Shown: positions 1-12,605, counted from the first letter of the stretch. The stretch: DNA of 64,000 nt from Lates calcarifer (GCF_001640805.2 NC_066852.1:6370194-6434193); one strand, 5' to 3'. The notes: generated by a model not told the origin, from the letters alone. Program-made: numbers and translations.

Positions 1-6
1 GTGAGT
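1..6 (+). other. Candidate 5' splice site (donor) at the first base
   Basis: GTGAGT matches the U1-complementary donor consensus at all six intron positions. The preceding exon would lie outside the window. A second in-register GTGAGT-like string does not follow (GTGAGTGAGT), so the site is unambiguous if used. Confidence 0.45.
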
Positions 7-1198
7 GAGTCTGCAGGGGGCTGAAGGATGCACTGGCCGGATGTGATCCCTCTCTGAAGTGGGCACAGTCAGCACTCTGATAAAACAGCAACCATATTTG
101 GAGGCAATCTGGGGCAGGTGGGCCTCCCAGGCATTGTTGTATGCCTTTAAACACCGTAGGATCCCAGAAGGCCCAGCCTCAGGCTTATGTGAGTAGCAAG
201 CGAGGAGTCAGCGGGATTTCACCACAAAGATGTTGACACATTCCGTGGCTGTGGATGTTTGGGATGTCTGTCCTAAGGCCTGGCTGTGGTTCTGTCAGTG
301 GCGCCTTTCAGCTTTGCAGATCTCACATGGGGGACCTATGGGAGTGAGAGAAAGAGAGAGCAGAGGGAAGGGAGGAAACAGAGACGGATGGGTGGAGAAA
401 AAGAGGAGAAAAAGGAGAAACTGTGTGAGAAGCAGGGATTTGCAAAGCACTATATCACATTCATTTCACCACCTTGTCTGCCATCTCTGTTACTTAGCAA
501 CATTTCAGATTGACTGCACACGGCTCCTTCTCCTCTCTGCACTCTCCCTTCACAGCCACCGAACAGACGACAAATGTAGATTAGGCCTGATTGGATCCAA
601 ATTGAAAATTCAAGCCCACTACCTTGAAAACATTCAGGTCTTGAGCTGTAAGCCCCTCACAGCGATGTCTTTCAAAAGTGAAGGGCCTTGTGAGAACTGT
701 GAATAATTTCTTATGCGGTTTGTCATTTCAGTGGATTATCCCCCCACCACCACCTTCTGCTCCTTATGCACTTGAGCAGCATCTCACACGACGCAAACCC
801 TCAGTCTACATAGAACAGGAGCCACCCACCCACTCACCCACATGCACACAAATAAGCATTTAAGCATTCATACCTAGACACAAGCATGAATATGTGCATG
901 AATATGTGCATATTGTACATGCATGCACAGAGTAAGTGAAAAGCATTCTTGTAGCTACTCAATCTCACCACTGCATTATCTTTAGTAACACCTGACCAGC
1001 TCTGAATCCTTTACCAAGCTTAGGCTTTTGAGGCTGAACTGTTTTTAAATCAGAAGACAAGAGCAAAACATGAACTGATTTGATGTGATGTGAGCTGTGT
1101 TTACAGGTACAGTACAAAGGCAGAGGAGAATCACAGCACAGATATAGCTAACAGACAAGCTGTACTTGACTGTCAAGCGTGTGTGTAATTTATTTTTT
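7..1198. other. Unannotated intronic-type sequence
   Basis: Unique sequence. Purine-rich around 340-420 and with ATGTGCATGAATATG-type near repeats at 888-915. The 158-codon open frame at 230-706 has no recognisable domain. Confidence 0.6.
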
Positions 1199-1219
1199 TG
1201 TGTGTGTGTGTGTGTGTGT
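1199..1219. repeat. (TG)n microsatellite
   Basis: About ten TG units directly after a short T run. The flanking text is unique. A GATCAGGTGCACC stretch follows, with GTGAGC at 1290; this is not a convincing exon. Confidence 0.9.
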
Positions 1220-3299
1220 TGAGGGGTTTAAGGATCAGGTGCACCTGTCACACCACACCACTGTCAGGAGGGCAGAGCCACTGACACTAGGGTGAGCATT
1301 GTGCCAGTTGCCATGAGAGTGTCAGTGGTGCTGCCCTGGGAGACCTCTGCTCTGAACCCTGTCAGCGTGGTTTCCGTGGATACAGGACACCTCCGACAGT
1401 CCTGGCCGCATCCCATAAAGGTTAATTAATACAGAGTTTCCACCTCGCCTCAGCTGCTGTCCGTGTCCTTTACCGATGCCGTCCTCACCTTTGGTGTCCG
1501 CTGAGTGGACCAACATAGCAGGTCACACAACAGGACAGCAGCCCTTGATTATGACGAAAGGCCATGGCAACCCACGCAGCCACCAGACTAAATACTTCAC
1601 AGAGAACAGTAGCAAGGGCCAAAAAAAACCCAGGGCAGCAGGCCTCTAATCAGGCTGAAATCCATCCTCGTAGCCAAGGTCCACAGGTTGTCATGACAGT
1701 AAGGGCAAGAAAGTGGCACTTTTAATGCCACCTTGAAAATGAGCTGGGATTAGAAACTGGATTTAACTTGGTCAGTGTGCAGTTAGGTCTGAGTGGCAGT
1801 TAGAAACAATCAGGTTGGCAATTTAAAGACCTCTTGAAACCAAAATCCACAGTTTGAGACTCTTCAGACTGTGCTGTACTGTACAGAATATAATAACTTA
1901 ACTGAGATGGGCCCATCAGCGTCAATTACAGTTCAAGGCCATCTTTAAGCTGTTGACCTAAATCTGACAACAACAAAAGCCAACCTGGTCACACTGGGCC
2001 ATCTGACGTCTGCTGTCATGCTAATCTTAGATGCTCAGGATTAGGGCTATTTTCCCGCCAGTGAGCTTAACGCAATTATAATAGAATGCCCTGTAACACC
2101 ACGTTTGATAAGCACAGTAAACATGTACACGTTTACCTTCAACATGGCTCGGCAAAGTAACGAATATACTGTGGTTCAACCCCCCAAGTTAGTGAGAGAG
2201 AAAATGTAAATGGAAAAGAAACACTGACACGGTTTCAACATGAGAAATTCTGTTAATCTCTCTGCTGCTGGCAGTGAACCTTTGGAATTACAGTTGACCT
2301 TGTCTATGTTTTTGCCCAAAGAAACTTCAATACAGAGCAGACAAGGCAGCACAGGGACACTATGACACTGCACTATATTAGTTTATATACAACAGAGCTA
2401 CTGCTTTTACTATCTCACAGAAAGTATGAATTACTCTTTAAACAAAGTGGGGACCTTGAGGCTCTTGAGAGACGTGTAATGACAGAGCCGGTGTCAAAAA
2501 GCCCTGCTACAGCAAGGGCAAGAAAAAATATGTTCTCCACAGTGACAGAGCTCTGTTAACAAATAAATGACCTTAATATAGGGAAAGCTGTCCTCTATAC
2601 TGAGCCCCTAAAGCATACAGCCCTCCTCCTTTCCCCTCTCTCAGTGCGTGATGTGTGCATTACTATTACATTATCTCCCCTGGTGTATACATTGAAAATG
2701 ACCTTACACATCTGTTAACATGTCATCTCATTGGTGGTGGCACCCAAAAAGCCTGACCTCCACCCCCCTCCCCCACTGTGGGACACCACAGCACCAATGA
2801 GCTGCTCTACGGTTTCTGTGGTGATTATCCATTATCCTTGACAATGTCAGCCAATGACAGAGCAGGCACCATTCTAAAGTGATTTTTACCCCTACACTCA
2901 GCCACGTACATGTGAGAGGGAGGGCAAGTGATGGGGAGGGGTGAAAGCTTCATCATCCTCTGGCTGAGCAACTCTTCATCTATTTCTCTCTCTGTTTCAC
3001 TCCTCTTGTACTTTAAAGACACCAGGAACAGGAAAGGTCGTTGCACTCTCAGCTGGTTCCTAAGATACGTGGAATTACCAGACGGCTGACATAAAAATGT
3101 GTCAATGCAGATGTCACGGATTGGCTCTTAAAATGTGACCTTCATTTTTTCCACTGACCTCCAGATTACACCACCTCCTCCACCCACTGACACTCAGGCA
3201 TGAACACACTTGTTGGTAATGCAGCCTTATTTTTATCTTTAAAAAAGTGAGTTCCTAAATGACCTTCATTGTCAGGAATGGTAATCCATTTAAGCCATT
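1220..3299. other. Unannotated unique sequence
   Basis: No repeat, RNA or convincing exon seen. GGGTGAGC at 1288 is a possible donor with no good acceptor. Confidence 0.6.
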
Positions 3300-3610
3300 T
3301 AAAATGTATGAGACCAAACAAAAGAATTAAAAAGGGGAAGAGCCAAAGGAGCGGCAGTTAAAGTCAAGGTCATTCATGCCGCCAAGGCTTTTCCACTTGA
3401 TGCAACAGCTGGTGTCCATGCAAAGCTCTGGGCGTTAATAAAAAGTGACAATGCTGCCCGAGCGGTGTGTATTACTAATGTCTGACACCAGCCTGGCAGA
3501 TGTGTTCTCCCTGCATTTAAGGGGAGTCAAGGTTAAAGGAATTTAAAAGGAGAGGCGATGCCTAAACACTATTATATCATGTAATCTGCAGCCCAGCCCT
3601 GCTGCACATA
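3300..3610. promoter_or_regulatory. Candidate regulatory block
   Basis: Unique sequence with several recognisable cores: TCAAGGTCA at 3364-3372 (SF-1/ERR type), ATGCAAAG at 3418-3425 (octamer/POU-like), GTTAATAAAA and TTTAAAAGG (AT-rich, Hox or MEF2-like). No open frame and no repeat similarity. This is judged by eye only. Confidence 0.2.
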
Positions 3611-4272
3611 CTCAACAGGATAGCTCACTTACACATGCGGTGTGACCGCTATTTGTAAATTCAATATGCCCTGACATGATTAAATAAGACAAAACATAAG
3701 CTACCTGACCAAATGCAGTTGTTCCAGGCCCTCCACAAGTGAACGGGTGCACCAGAGGAAAGTTGAATTAAAAGCTCTTGTTCACCTTGAGAGAGGTAAA
3801 CAAGAGAATAACATGCTACTGAACAGCAGGAGAGCCAGAGCAAGAAAATGTTTTTGCAGATAAGTCAATCAGGACAAAATAACACTGAAATGCAATACAC
3901 AGACACATGCACGCCCACACAATGAGAACTAGGGCACTCTGACCCACTTCTTAGGATGCATTGACCAAACAAGCCATGCATAGCACACACGCCCCCATGT
4001 GTGCACACAGAAACCCATGGATGTACCCCACATAAAGGAAATGTGATACATGAATGCTGAAAAGTCAGACCTCTTGTGTTAAGTAGCACAGGCGATCCAT
4101 TGGGAAAAACCATCCCACTCAGAGCACTTGAATGTGAGGAACAGTGTGTAATGACTGACTGCTAACATTTCAGACAGAGCAAAATGGGACCGGAGCGCTT
4201 AAGTTCTTGGCCTGCATCTGGCCTTGGATGAGGAGCGCGGGGGCGGATTTTAACTTCATCTGTACTCATCAG

Positions 4273-4439
4273 TACAAAGAGTTCTTGGGGTTGAGAGAGA
4301 GCATAGAGGAATTCATGCACACTGATGAGTCATCTAAGCAGTTCAGAGCCCAGCTGAGTGGCGGAGGACCCAGCCAAAGTAGCCAGTGCGGCGATGATAT
4401 CACTGCACTGTATCACAGACCTGGACAGTCTTTCCCCTT
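4273..4439 (+). CDS. Doubtful exon candidate: open, protein-like stretch after an acceptor-like site
   Basis: A T/C-rich run ending ACTCATCAG (to 4272) could act as a weak acceptor. The following frame is open for over 200 nt and starts YKEFLGLRESIEEFMHTDES, an E-rich amphipathic stretch, then becomes Gly/Ser-rich. The same frame is open upstream from an ATG at 4207. I see no convincing donor: candidates at 4387 and 4408 are poor. No family is recognised. A chance open frame in intronic DNA is the main alternative. Confidence 0.15.
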
Positions 4440-5281
4440 ACCTTTCATGCCCAGGCTTGCATGGATGTGCTTACAAAAATGTTTGTGTCCATAGTAAATA
4501 TTTGTGTGCCATTTGGAAGACCCACCCAAGGGCCATTTCCTGAGTGGCTGAGAATTAGTGCATCAATTAAACACACACACACACATTCCTTCTTAATGAG
4601 CCGTGGCTGCCATCAATCTATACCTGATTCATTTCTATTGGGCTCCGAGGTAATCTTCTGCTTACATCGTCTGTCCAAAATGGTGCTCATTTCCCTCCCG
4701 AAACAACACACATTTTCCATTTGTAAACACTGGTGCTGGAAATAGGAACAGCTGATTGCCCCATGGCCAGGACGCCAAAAGGCAGAGCTAGGCTCTTGAA
4801 ACAGACTGCAGTGGTGATGTCTGAGGGAAATGGGCCACTTTGCAATTGAGATCAAATGTCCCACTGTCAGGCTGCCCTGAAAGCTGGATAAAACCAGCTA
4901 AAAAACCTTGGCCTTTAATGAATCATTCCCATAATATCCTTGGCATCAGCCCTAAGAAGGCTATTGCTGTGAGTCAGCAAGATGTCTGCCTTTATTGGGT
5001 TAAAAGAGTGCTGCTTTTTTTTTCTTTTTACTGTAATTTGGGATCGTTTGGAATAATATGGTGTGTGACAGAGGTCTAAGTGACAGAAAAAGAAGAGGAC
5101 ATATCTCTGCTATCATTTTGCCTTTTATAATGCTCCCAATGACCTACTTTCTAGTTTTTAAATCATTCTAATGCGTGCTCTGAGTGAGGTTGGAGAATGA
5201 TATTACAGGGTACAATGGGTTGTGAAGGGACATTCCATTAGAAACATCAAAAAAAAAACTATTTGGATTTTCTTTTTCTCC

Positions 5282-5297
5282 TCCTACCTAGGTAGGA
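5282..5297. repeat. Perfect 16-bp palindrome
   Basis: TCCTACCTAGGTAGGA is identical to its reverse complement, with no spacer. It sits in otherwise ordinary AT-rich sequence. It could be a dyad binding site or chance. Confidence 0.8.
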
Positions 5298-5299
5298 AT

Positions 5300-8200
5300 A
5301 CAGTCTTATTCAAAGTTACACAATTAAAGGAATCTCTTAAATCAATTAGATACATTTAACCCAATGAAGTATAAAACAATTATGTGCAACCTTTTCTGAG
5401 AAAATCTCTCAAGCAGCAACAATCCAGTTGGCAGGGTAGACCTGAGTACATGCCAGTGAACAGGAGACTTCAATAAGATTAGTCCTGCACCAGGGACTGG
5501 TGTCCTCACAGAGCAATAGCAACCAACAAAAACAACTTCACTCTAAATATTTCTGACAGTCTCCAACTCTAAATTAGCATCCAGAGTAATAATCCAAACC
5601 ACCTTTAAATACAAGTTTGTAACTTGTATCAAGTGAGGGTGGCACAAACATGTCTCTGTTAGATGAAGTGATAATCTGTCTTATTATCCAGCTTCACTCA
5701 TATTAAAGGACATACTAATGTTACTAACTCTGAACTGTAACTCTGGGAGGATTGAGCAAATGCCCCATTAAGGGCAACACTGCTAAGAAAACAAAAGTAG
5801 CTGCTACTAACAATGCTTCCACACAATGTAAGGGTTTTAGATAACATTGATAAAACAATACGCTCGCCATCCCCTGTCACCTCAAAGGACATTGTACCAC
5901 TTCGCAGCCTGTTGTCATACAACCTGGAGAAAACTGAAGTGTAAGCTTCAGACAAGCCAAGCCAGCTATTTAAGTTTATGTTACAAGCCTCTTATGACAC
6001 CTTTTCAAGCAAGACACAGGACAAAACAAATTTTAACCAGTTGTTGAGATAGTGTAATCCTCGTCAGTTACATTAAAGATTATAATGGAATACTCTGGGC
6101 AAAGACAGTGGCTGCAGAATAGTTCTACCACTGTTTTTTTTTTTTTTTTAAATCACCTGTCCTCAGTAACTTTCAAAGTTCTACTGGGCCAAAACAAGAC
6201 TAATGTAGCTGTAATTATAATTCACATGCTGATAAAGTATGCTGATATGGACATAAGGACATACAATCCATATCCTTATTATCTGAGACACTTATTTATC
6301 ACCATTTGAGTTACCACTAACATGAGGCAACATGACAAGAAGAAGTTGTTGCCTAAAAAATGCATTCACCTCTTTATGTGCATGTCCATGAGGATGGAAA
6401 TAACAACAAGGATGAAGGCCCATATTACACTGAAGCTGAGACACTAATCAAAACATGAAACACCAATTAACTAAAGATGGCTAAAGCAGTGTGTGAACTC
6501 AACTAAACATTATACAGTTATCTGCTGAGGAAGAAGAAAGGCGACGACCTGTTTGCAATATTATTGCAAAGACCTCTCTCCTATGATTTGTCAGAAATAT
6601 AAAGCTTTACATCCACCATAAAACTTTAACACAGACTGCCTGTTTGGAAACATTTTACTGCACTTCAAGTAGGTTATAAGTCAAGTCGACCGCTGACTAC
6701 TGCGTAGTTAAAACATAAACCAGGATCTTAAAATATTTTAATACCGTGTACCAGAATTAGACAATTAAAAAGTTTCATGTCAAAGTGGCATCACATGTCA
6801 AAAAAAACAAAAACAATGACAAACTTACTCAAAGACTTTTTCTTGATGTGCACAGACCATGATCCTCACATAAAAGCCATATCCTGTAGACACCAAGACA
6901 AAACACACTTCATTTAGCTTGACCTCCAGCTTATAGTCTCACTTCTTCTCTACCAGTAAGTCTAATACACGGTGGTCTGTCCTATTTCAGATGTATATTA
7001 GTATCTCTCCCCTATGCATTTGGATCAGTAGTGAAATAATCATGCTGACATAACAATTCTACTTCTGCATTTAGACTGGATCCTTTTAAAACAGGTGGCT
7101 TAGATAAGACTGCGCTTAATCAACTTTCAATGGTCACATTCTGTCAGTGAATGGAGAGGTCATGATTTGGGCCAGGCAGGTGACAAGCAGTGAATATAAA
7201 AATGCTTGCCGTGGCTGCTGACTATTGACAACACAGTGCACGTAACTGACAAGCTGAACTGATCAGTGTAATTGGCTTTGAATTTAAATTTCACAGTGAA
7301 GTGATTGTTCTGGGCTGAAAAAAAAAACACTGTAGGAGGATCTGAGGATGAAAGTTTTTTCTTTATATATTTGCCTCACTCACCAGTGACAAAAGCATAG
7401 GGGCAGATGAACAGAACAGTTGTATTTCAATTGTGGTTGTCACTACTCAAAATACTGATGCTTTCTATGTAAGAAGAGGTTAATTGCAATTAATTGCTAA
7501 TCACCTGGCAGCTCAGGTGTAATCAATCCATGACTGAGTAGCTAGAATGAAAACCAGCAGGGATCTGAAGCCTGAAGACCAGAACTGAACCCATCAATTT
7601 AAATAAATAGAATGATGATGAAAATTATGAACCAGCAAGAAATAAATAATTGAATTTTACAGATTTCTTTCTTTCTTTTCTTTTTGTTGCTTTGCAATTG
7701 ATCAGGTTGCCTTTGCTGTGAGACAAACAGGCTAATTGTCAGCCTAGATGCAGACAAGCACAGGGCCAAGGCTTGCAGGAAATGAGTCTGTCTTCCCTCA
7801 GTCAGCCATTGACTATTAAATCAGACAGAGAGAGATAGACAAGGCCAGCACCTGACTGCAACTGGCCTATTATTTCTCTGTAATGAAGGAGATCGAGAGG
7901 ACAGAGAAAAATATCCAGTGCTAAACGTAGTAAAAAGTGCTCAACAGAGTAACAAAAAAAATCCCCTCTAAGCCAAATACTAACACACCTATTCTGCTGT
8001 GGTTGGGAGGTGAACGCAGACACACATCATGCTCCCGTACCTTGTCATCCTTAGCTGTGGAGGCTGATACAGGTAAAGTGCAGTAATCAATTTGCTCTAC
8101 TGGCAGGAGTGCTCCTTTAGAATACTAATCAGGCTTCCACCCTCCCCTCTTCCCTCGTTCTCGCCATCCCTCCACCGCCACCCCCTCTGCTTTTCTCCTT

Positions 8201-8840
8201 CCTTGTTCACCTTTCTCATGACTTGACACCCCCCCCAGTGCCCCAGACCTGACCAAATGCTAAAGGAGGGCGGGCTGTCTTCTGCACAGATAACTGCTGC
8301 CACTAATCAAGCCTACGTGCACCGGGGCGTGGGATTAAAAGAGCTTGCACAGCTTGACTCAGGCACTGAATGGTGTTAGCGAGCACACACGCACAGGCAA
8401 ACACACACACGAGGTCAAAATAAAAACCTATAGGGAAGCCAGCATCGTCTCGTCCTAGAAACACACACATATACACAAGCCTCAGACGAGCAAACAACAC
8501 AACAAGGTCAACTTAAAAGCTGATACGTTAGGTGAACATTCTCAGGCTATAAAAGAACACACACAAGAAGATTAGATCTAAATTTACTCCGCCAGTCAAA
8601 ACGGGACTCGGTGGTGAGCCACCCATCTCTATCTCTCAGAACACATGTCACGAAGGGAGCTGCAGTGTTGTGTGCATCTAAAGCAAAAAAAGAGGAACAA
8701 ACTCGACTGTGAATTGACAGGGCCTTAATTCCCATTCGTTTTTCATTTGGAGAGATGGCTTACAAGGGGGGGTCTCTACACCATATCAAACACATACCGG
8801 AGTTGCCTGGAGGCTGTAACAAAGTGTCCTCAATGTTGCG
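5300..8840. other. Unannotated unique AT-rich sequence
   Basis: Only short homopolymers (T13 near 6132, A9 near 7319) and a TTCTTTC stretch near 7670 were seen. No supported gene. Confidence 0.6.
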
Positions 8841-8845
8841 CTACG

Positions 8846-8849
<4 letters not shown>

Positions 8850-8903
<54 letters not shown>

Positions 8904-8911
8904 CTTACTGC

Positions 8912-8991
<80 letters not shown>
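8850..8991. repeat. Compound microsatellite: (CA)n, (TA)n, (TG)n
   Basis: About 25 CA units (8850-8900) are followed by a 14-bp spacer, about 16 TA units (8915-8946) and about 22 TG units with one interruption (8947-8991). The CA and TG arms are reverse complements around an AT-rich centre, so one strand can fold into a stem of roughly 45 bp. CA/TG tracts also favour Z-DNA. Confidence 0.95.
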
Positions 8992-8992
<1 letters not shown>

Positions 8993-9089
8993 AGAGGGTG
9001 GAGAGAGAGACAACGCCACCCTATGCATCAGCAGGGATATTTCATTATGTACATAACGAGTGCCATTAATCGCTCTTAACAAGAGGACA

Positions 9090-9300
9090 CAACCTCACCT
9101 TGGCAGTCTCACACGCGCAGCAGGAAGGTGGGGGGGTTGGGGGCGGGGGCATGGAAATATCTATAGTGCGCACAGAAATTAAAATTCAACGCACTCAAGG
9201 ATCTGCCGCCTCCTTCTGACCGACCACATCGTGGCCTGGGGGCGTGTGGAGGCAAGCCAGCAGTCATATAGAAGCTGCTCATCTGATCGACACATAAAAA
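9090..9300 (-). other. GC-rich segment with a good minus-strand donor
   Basis: On the minus strand, ACTGCCAAG is followed by GTGAGG (exon end at plus 9099), a good donor. The DNA just upstream of it on that strand is GC- and CpG-richer than average. A frame that comes through the GA tract ends a few codons before the donor (TFLLRV then stop). This could be a second minus-strand 5' exon or chance. I found no matching acceptor or start. Confidence 0.15.
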
Positions 9301-9315
9301 CACATAAAAAAGTTC

Positions 9316-9317
9316 AA

Positions 9318-9367
<50 letters not shown>

Positions 9368-9384
9368 AGAAGAAGAAGAGGAAG
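9316..9384. repeat. 69-nt uninterrupted purine tract (A)n(GA)n(GAA)n
   Basis: Eleven A residues run into about 19 GA units (9326-9363) and then GAA/GGA units, with no pyrimidine until T at 9385. The mirror-symmetric GA part has triplex (H-DNA) potential. Confidence 0.95.
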
Positions 9385-9639
9385 TGAGGAAATAAATATA
9401 TAAATAAAAGTGGGGGAAAATGCCGCAGTGGCGGTTGCCAGCGGGGGCTCGCGCCCTTGACATACTGACACGGGCAGAGGAGGGTGGGGGGTGGGGGTTG
9501 TCATGTGACACTCTTGTCATTTGCTTGATCACCCGCCTGTCCACCCAGCCACCTGGCAAACACCCCTTCCACTCCACCATCGCAATATCTCGCCCACCTT
9601 CATGCGACCTCATCCTCCGCTGACCTGACGCCGCTTGTG

Positions 9640-9770
9640 CCCCCCCCCCCCCACACACACCTATGCCCACCGCCGCCTACACCCTCCCCTCTGCAGTCCT
9701 AGCACCCTGTCCGCCCCACCCCTAGCACTCTGTCTCCCTCCCTCCCCTCTCCCTCCCCCGCGGCTGTGCA
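9640..9770. repeat. C-run and pyrimidine-rich tract
   Basis: A run of about 13 C is followed by a short CA run and a long C/T-rich stretch with CCTCCCTC units up to the CCGCGG at about 9758. On the other strand this is G/A-rich. Confidence 0.8.
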
Positions 9771-9908
9771 GCAAGGTCAGGCGGGTCACCGTGTCCTCAT
9801 CTGTAATCCGCTGCCATTCGTCAGCAGCCCCGGCCCAGGCTGGAGGAGAGAGAGGAGAGAGGAGAGGCAGGCGATCCGACGAGGGGAGAATGCCCAATTA
9901 GGCAGCTG
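9771..9908. promoter_or_regulatory. Candidate conserved non-coding block
   Basis: Unique, moderately GC-rich sequence between low-complexity tracts: GCAAGGTCAGGCGGGTCACC contains two RGGTCA-like half-sites, followed by CTGTAATCCGCTGCC (a TAATCC, bicoid/OTX-type core) and AGAATGCCCAATTAGGCAGCTG (homeodomain ATTA and an E-box CAGCTG). The density of distinct sites is enhancer-like, but conservation cannot be judged here. Confidence 0.25.

Positions 9909-9909
<1 letters not shown>

Positions 9910-9945
<36 letters not shown>
9910..9945. repeat. (CA)n microsatellite
   Basis: About 18 perfect CA units directly after GGCAGCTGTC. Confidence 0.95.
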
Positions 9946-9946
<1 letters not shown>

Positions 9947-10025
9947 CTCAGCACAGCAGAGCAGGAGAGAGCAAGAGAGGAAGGGAGGGAGGGAGGCTGC
10001 AGAATCAGCCTACTGTCCACAGACA

Positions 10026-10063
10026 GGGGGTGAGGGTGGGGGTGGGGTGGGGAGACTGGGGGT
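10026..10063 (+). repeat. G-quadruplex-type G-run cluster
   Basis: Seven or more runs of three to five G with one- to six-base loops (GGGGGTGAGGGTGGGGG and onward to GACTGGGGG). This exceeds the usual four-run G4 rule. Confidence 0.8.
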
Positions 10064-10069
10064 GTACAT

Positions 10070-12429
10070 GAATCCTTTCAGCTGTGAGTGTCTGTGTATT
10101 GTTTTGGTGTGTGTGGAGCAGTTGGGGGTCAACTACAGTTTAGACATGTATGACTACTATCTGAGGCATGTCAACAGGAGGGGCAGCAGGGTGTACAGAC
10201 TTTTGAGGATACAGTAGTTAAATGAAATTGTATGATGGTATGCTGTTTTTATCTCACCATGACGTGCTGAGTATTCTGTTGAGTACCTCTCTTATCTGTA
10301 ACCAATAGCATTGATGAGATGATCAGGGAGAAATGGCTGGGAGCTACTCGGGACAGAAAAACTTCACAGAGCGAGCACTGTCTAATGACCAGTTGGCCAT
10401 TTAAACAAATCCAAATGCCAGGTCAAACCGTTCCTGGACAGAGTGGACTGTGGACTGTGGACTGGAGGTGTAGCACCACACAGAAATTTGCCGTCCCAGA
10501 CTAGCAGCAGATATCAAATGGGTGACAAATATCCCATAATTGGATCATTCATCACCAGTGAACACATCTGTTTTGAGTAATGGGAAAACTAATCAGCAAA
10601 AATGATACAGGGATGACTCCACACTAGGCACCAGGAAGATTTATGCTAGAGCGATTCAGGATTCAAGCCTGTGCCTATTGATTGTTTAGTCTAAATGCTT
10701 TTTCGTTTAATCAAAAGAAAGAGTCAAAGTGGTACTAAGCCAGCCGGGTGACGGAACAGGTGTGATCGAACATCCTGGGTGCCGGGGGCACGGTGGGCTT
10801 TTAGCTGCTGAGAGGACACTCTTTCCACACTCCTCTCCCTCAGTTCCACCTTAAATGTCAAAGTTCATCAGGGTTCAGTAGAGCTTCAAATCCAGCTTTG
10901 AGTGGTTAGTGTTCAAAAGGATTGCGTCACAAGTGCGAGGGACACTTATCCGGTAAATCCTGTCTGAGTAGAAAGTACAGTTCATAGGGACTTAGGCTAG
11001 ATGTCATACAGGCTGGATACACGTTCCTCTACCCTTAGGGATGATTTTCACTCAGCTACAGGTGTCTGGGGTAAACGCCACCTCCACTTTAAACAACCAG
11101 TTTACATACACACACAAAATGGAAGGGAGGACCATGCAGGTAGAGAAAAAAAGTCCTGTTACATTAATATAGTTAGAGCGTGCAAAGGGGATAAACACTG
11201 AAATCCCCTGAGCAACACTCCACAGAAAAGACTTTCTCTGCTGCAATTTAAATGTCAATTTATTATGCATCACTCCAAGCGAGTTTTACCGAGATACCAA
11301 CACTGTCATTTTTATCTGTATTCTGTGGCCAGGCATAAACCCCTTTACTGTTTACTAGAAGTGCTGGGCAGTAAGGCATTCCTTAATGACATGTTACAGT
11401 CATGTGTCAACATTTTTCAGCAGCAAAGGATTACAATTTGAAATTTAGTAATTACATTACAGTTGCTAATCTGTCACTTTGATATTTGTGCTCTGTTGGC
11501 TTGTTTGCTGTCTTACTGGGTGTTAGATGGTGGGTGAGTACTAGTTTGTTATATCACAATGTCTTGTTTCCTATTTGTGATAAATGTTAAATGTCTGTAT
11601 GTACTAAATACAGAAGACGTGTTGTTTTTTTATAGTCACCATTGATGCAGTTGGGCTGAGTGACAAAAGTAAAGTTTTATGAGTAACTGATAACAGTTTC
11701 AAGTATATTGCCCTTTATTGTAATTTAACATATATTACACTGTATATATTAATGTATAATCCAGCCCTACTGCTAAACTTTGTGAAAATGTAACAAGCAA
11801 AGGAATACTGTGATACTGTATGAGACAAGAGATACTATAAAGTTCATTAAGGTCACAATAAAATCCCTATCAAGTCCCATAGCCACACTACAAGTCCCCA
11901 TGGGAATACTCCTGTAATATCCGTCAGGCTGTATCACTGTGCGGCTCCACCCATCTCTGTTATTATAATGACTCAGTGTTTTGTCGGCCAGTTCTTTCTC
12001 CGTTCTTCCAGCAACGAAAGTACCTAAAGTGCTCCCAAAGTCTAAAGATTGTAATCTGTGATGTCATATTGATGCATAGCCTGAAGCAGCTCCATTAGCG
12101 GCCTGGGAGACGGACTTAGTGGACTCATACAATGTCTGCCTGTACTTTTACATCTACAAGGAAATTTGGATGATAGTAGGGCTATTAGTTCTGTTCCAGA
12201 AAACATAGCCTTATCTCCGTCCAAAAACCATCCTCCATTACAGTCACCTTGTACTTCTTTTCCAATTCATTGTATATTATGTGTAAAATCATAGATGAGG
12301 AGATACTTCTCATTCCTGGTTATGAATGATAAAAACTGAAACATTGCAGGGGAATTACATACTCTCATCATGACTGAATTCATCTGTATGAAATAATAAC
12401 TGGATTCTATTAATAATTAGATAATCCTC
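10070..12429. other. Unannotated unique sequence
   Basis: No element recognised apart from the 7-bp tandem at 10443. AT-rich at 11560-11760. Confidence 0.55.
10443..10464. repeat. Short 7-bp tandem repeat
   Basis: GTGGACT/ACTGTGG repeated three times in a row. Low copy, no obvious function. Confidence 0.7.
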
Positions 12430-12605
12430 CCCAGTTTCCCTGTTCCAGGGGGTCAGAGGTCAGGGTTAGGACCTGATCTGGACCAGAGTTGAAGCTGGTA
12501 GTGATCCAGTCCAGTGTAGTACACAAAATGCTGCCAAAAACAAAGACATGATCCCAGATCCTCAAGCAAAACGGCAGAGTCTTAACTCATTACACCACCT
12601 CCGCT
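12430..12605 (-). mobile_element. Probable tRNA-derived SINE fragment, minus strand
   Basis: On the minus strand, GGTGGTGTAATGAGTTAAGAC resembles a tRNA A box region. About 25 nt on, GGATCTGGGATCATG resembles a degenerate B box. A tail follows with CTGGACTGGATCACTACC and CTAACCCTGACC. I read it as an old tRNA-derived retroposon. The poly-A tail and target duplications are not clear. Confidence 0.35.

Noticed and set aside
1240..1298. Short exon between a TG/T tract and AGG|GTGAGC
   Set aside because: The acceptor is GTTTAAG after a TG microsatellite. The frame is open for only 19 codons and nothing supports it further.
8747..9670. Several 98-131-codon frames on both strands
   Set aside because: All are produced by CA/TG, TA and GA repeats (His-Thr, Cys-Val, Ser-Leu runs).
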